Shown: positions 6,439 through 7,496 of the stretch, piece by piece
Numbering within the stretch: position 1 is the first letter of the stretch
Layout: every line of letters begins with the position of its first letter
NCBI GenBank assembly: GCA_016197345.1
Contig: JACPVY010000016.1
Location: 1-7,496 of the forward strand
Origin: Burkholderiales bacterium
GTDB lineage: Bacteria; Pseudomonadota; Gammaproteobacteria; Burkholderiales; Burkholderiaceae_D
Direction of reading: 5' to 3'
DNA: 7,496 nucleotides
Translations under genes and position numbers: made by a program
Notes under the pieces: generated by a model
Seen by the model: the letters and a program-made list of their open reading frames with translations, nothing else
Databases searched by the model: none
What the model was told of the DNA's origin: nothing

Positions 6439-7240
6439 TTAGCTTTTTACTTTGAATTTGCAGCGATACCCACCGACATCCACCTTGTGCGTGACTTTTT
6501 CGATGTAGTACTTGCCGCTAAAACCCGCGCCTAGGTCCTGTAAATCCACCGAGGTATCGGGGCGTAGTTCATGCCAGCCAAAGCATTCACCCTCGCCGCT
6601 GATTTTCTTGCCAGTGCTTTCAGCCAAAATCGCACGCGCAAGCGCATCGGCTTCGGCTTGCGATGAAACTGGCCGACGCACGCGTAATGGGGTGCTGGGG
6701 ATTTGGGTTGCCAACACATTGCCGACGCTACTGCTTCCGTCTTGTGCGGTGGCATTTGCGCGGCCAACAAATTCGGCGTTATTCGGTACGTCACGCCCTA
6801 GCACCAGCACTTCGGTCACTTGGCCAGAAAGATTGGCTTCGGGTTTGAATGAAATTAATCCGCGCCCCCATTTCATCGCCAATACCGAGGCGTCGCTACT
6901 GCGCGGCGCGCCATAGCGCACGCTTTGATCATGAATATAGAAATTGGCGTCGTGATCGTCTTTCGCGAGATTGAGAATGAACTCCATATCGCTTTGCTGG
7001 TTTTGTTCGATCTGCGGTTTGGTGACTTCACTGGCGGCGATATCGCCTGAGAGGTTGTAGCCATTTAAAATTTGCGTCACCACATCGCTATTTTTGACCC
7101 GGCTCCAGGTGTAAGAACGTTTGCCTAGCGTCAGCGGAAACAGTAAAATTGTCACGCAGCAAATCCAAACCGTCGATTTTGATAGCAAAGGCGGGCACCA
7201 GAAATGAATTGTGTTGGCGCGCGATTTCTTCAAGATCCAT
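6439..7240 (-). pseudogene. gpD-like late control / spike hub protein with internal deletion and frameshift
   Basis: The family (phage late control gene D, T4 gp27, VgrG/Afp8 N-terminal part) forms the trimeric hub between tail tube and spike. The true start appears to be ATG at 7240 with GGAG upstream, giving MDLEEIARQHNSFLVPAFAI and reading to about residue 31; that frame then stops at 7088-7090. From about 7140 the homology moves to another frame, beginning FPLTLGKRSYTWSRVKNSDVV and running to the normal family end (FSGKYYIEKV then GGYRCKFKVKS) with the stop at 6439. That second frame is open out to 7272, but its first ~44 residues are unrelated to the family. The first beta-barrel region expected between the two parts is largely absent, so a deletion of perhaps 60-80 codons that is not a multiple of three is likely, near 7141-7155. 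The start overlaps the LysM gene by 11 bases. An assembly or sequencing error is possible. Confidence 0.8.
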
Positions 7241-7496
7241 CGCTTTTCTCCAAAGGCGGCAACAGCAACCATGAGCCTGCATGCAAATCGAGTGGGTCAT
7301 CCATATCGTTGAATTCGGCAATCGTGCGCCAGTGGCGTGGGTCGGTATATTCGCGTTGTGCTAACGCCCACAAGCTATCGTTGCCGACGATTTGACGGCG
7401 CTTGCTTTTGTCGGTGGATTCGCGCCTAGGCTGCTGCAATTGCTCATTCAGGCTGCGATATTCCTTGAGCGAAATGGTCAGGCGCGCACGTGCTGG
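7230..7496 (-). CDS. LysM domain protein of the eCIS (Afp7-like), N-terminus outside window
   Basis: Only the last 88 residues are present; the frame is open to the right edge, so the gene begins outside the window. The visible part starts with ARARLTISLKEYRSLNEQLQ and PRRES (23-27), the segment that precedes LysM in eCIS adaptor proteins. A LysM-type domain follows at about residues 35-82: IVGNDSLWALAQREYTDP, then HWRTIAEFN, and the closing AGSWLLLPPL (73-82). In Afp/PVC particles the LysM protein (Afp7) sits at the base of the inner tube and joins it to the spike; LysM itself is a sugar-binding fold but may serve structurally here. Its TGA at 7230-7232 lies inside the next gene, overlapping its start by 11 bases, which supports one operon with the hub gene. 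Confidence 0.88.
   Translation of the reverse strand, partial: PARARLTISLKEYRSLNEQLQQPRRESTDKSKRRQIVGNDSLWALAQREYTDPRHWRTIAEFNDMDDPLDLHAGSWLLLPPLEKSDGS

Noticed and set aside
7088..7150. Programmed ribosomal frameshift joining the two parts of the hub gene
   Set aside because: No slippery run plus stimulator was seen, and a frameshift alone would not restore the missing beta-barrel region.
7141..7272. First ~44 residues of the open frame 6439-7272 as a real N-terminus of the hub protein
   Set aside because: They read antisensical to the family and overlap the LysM and hub start codons out of frame; the family N-terminus is found in the neighbouring frame from 7240.
1465..7496. Type VI secretion cluster or ordinary prophage
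   Set aside because: A LysM adaptor, separate hub and needle, gp25-like and very large baseplate protein in this order fit eCIS better; no TssB/C/K/M, capsid, terminase or integrase gene is present, though the window is short.
1..7496. CRISPR array, tRNA, insertion sequence or riboswitch
   Set aside because: No regularly spaced repeats, cloverleaf sequence, transposase frame or terminal inverted repeats were seen.

Overview
The window looks like a proteobacterial chromosome, most likely betaproteobacterial. That is an impression from the CNNM/CorC-type and SlyD proteins and the codon use, not a proof. It holds two convergent transcription units that meet at a perfectly symmetrical, probably bidirectional terminator at about 1411-1441.

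Left part (1-1409, + strand): a short upstream region carries what may be the tail of another gene's terminator and a weak promoter candidate. It is followed by one complete gene for a CNNM/CorC-HlyC family membrane protein (DUF21 membrane domain, two CBS domains, C-terminal CorC_HlyC domain), apparently started by TTG.

Right part (1465-7496, - strand): a tightly packed run of baseplate and spike genes of a phage-tail-like contractile injection system, most like the extracellular (eCIS; Afp/PVC-like) lineage. In transcription order (right to left) it contains: the end of a LysM protein (Afp7-like); a gpD-like spike hub gene with an internal deletion and frameshift; a separate gp5/VgrG-type OB-fold plus beta-helix spike protein; a gp25/gpW-like baseplate wedge protein; and a very large (1118 aa) putative baseplate assembly protein with a beta-propeller-like stretch in its middle. 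The last gene is slyD, an FKBP-type prolyl isomerase and metallochaperone, whose ATG overlaps the baseplate gene's stop codon (ATGA). Spacing throughout is -11 to +16 nt with good ribosome binding sites, so this reads as one operon.

In an intact eCIS these products would form the central spike (gpD-like hub, OB/beta-helix needle, usually a PAAR tip), the LysM adaptor and the wedge ring around it. Here the hub is broken, no PAAR gene lies between spike and gp25, and the large baseplate protein appears to stop early, just before slyD. The system is therefore either decaying at this edge or affected by assembly errors. The points most worth checking are the slyD coupling, the propeller-containing baseplate protein and the deletion in the hub gene. 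No tRNA, rRNA, CRISPR array, insertion sequence or integrase is visible.
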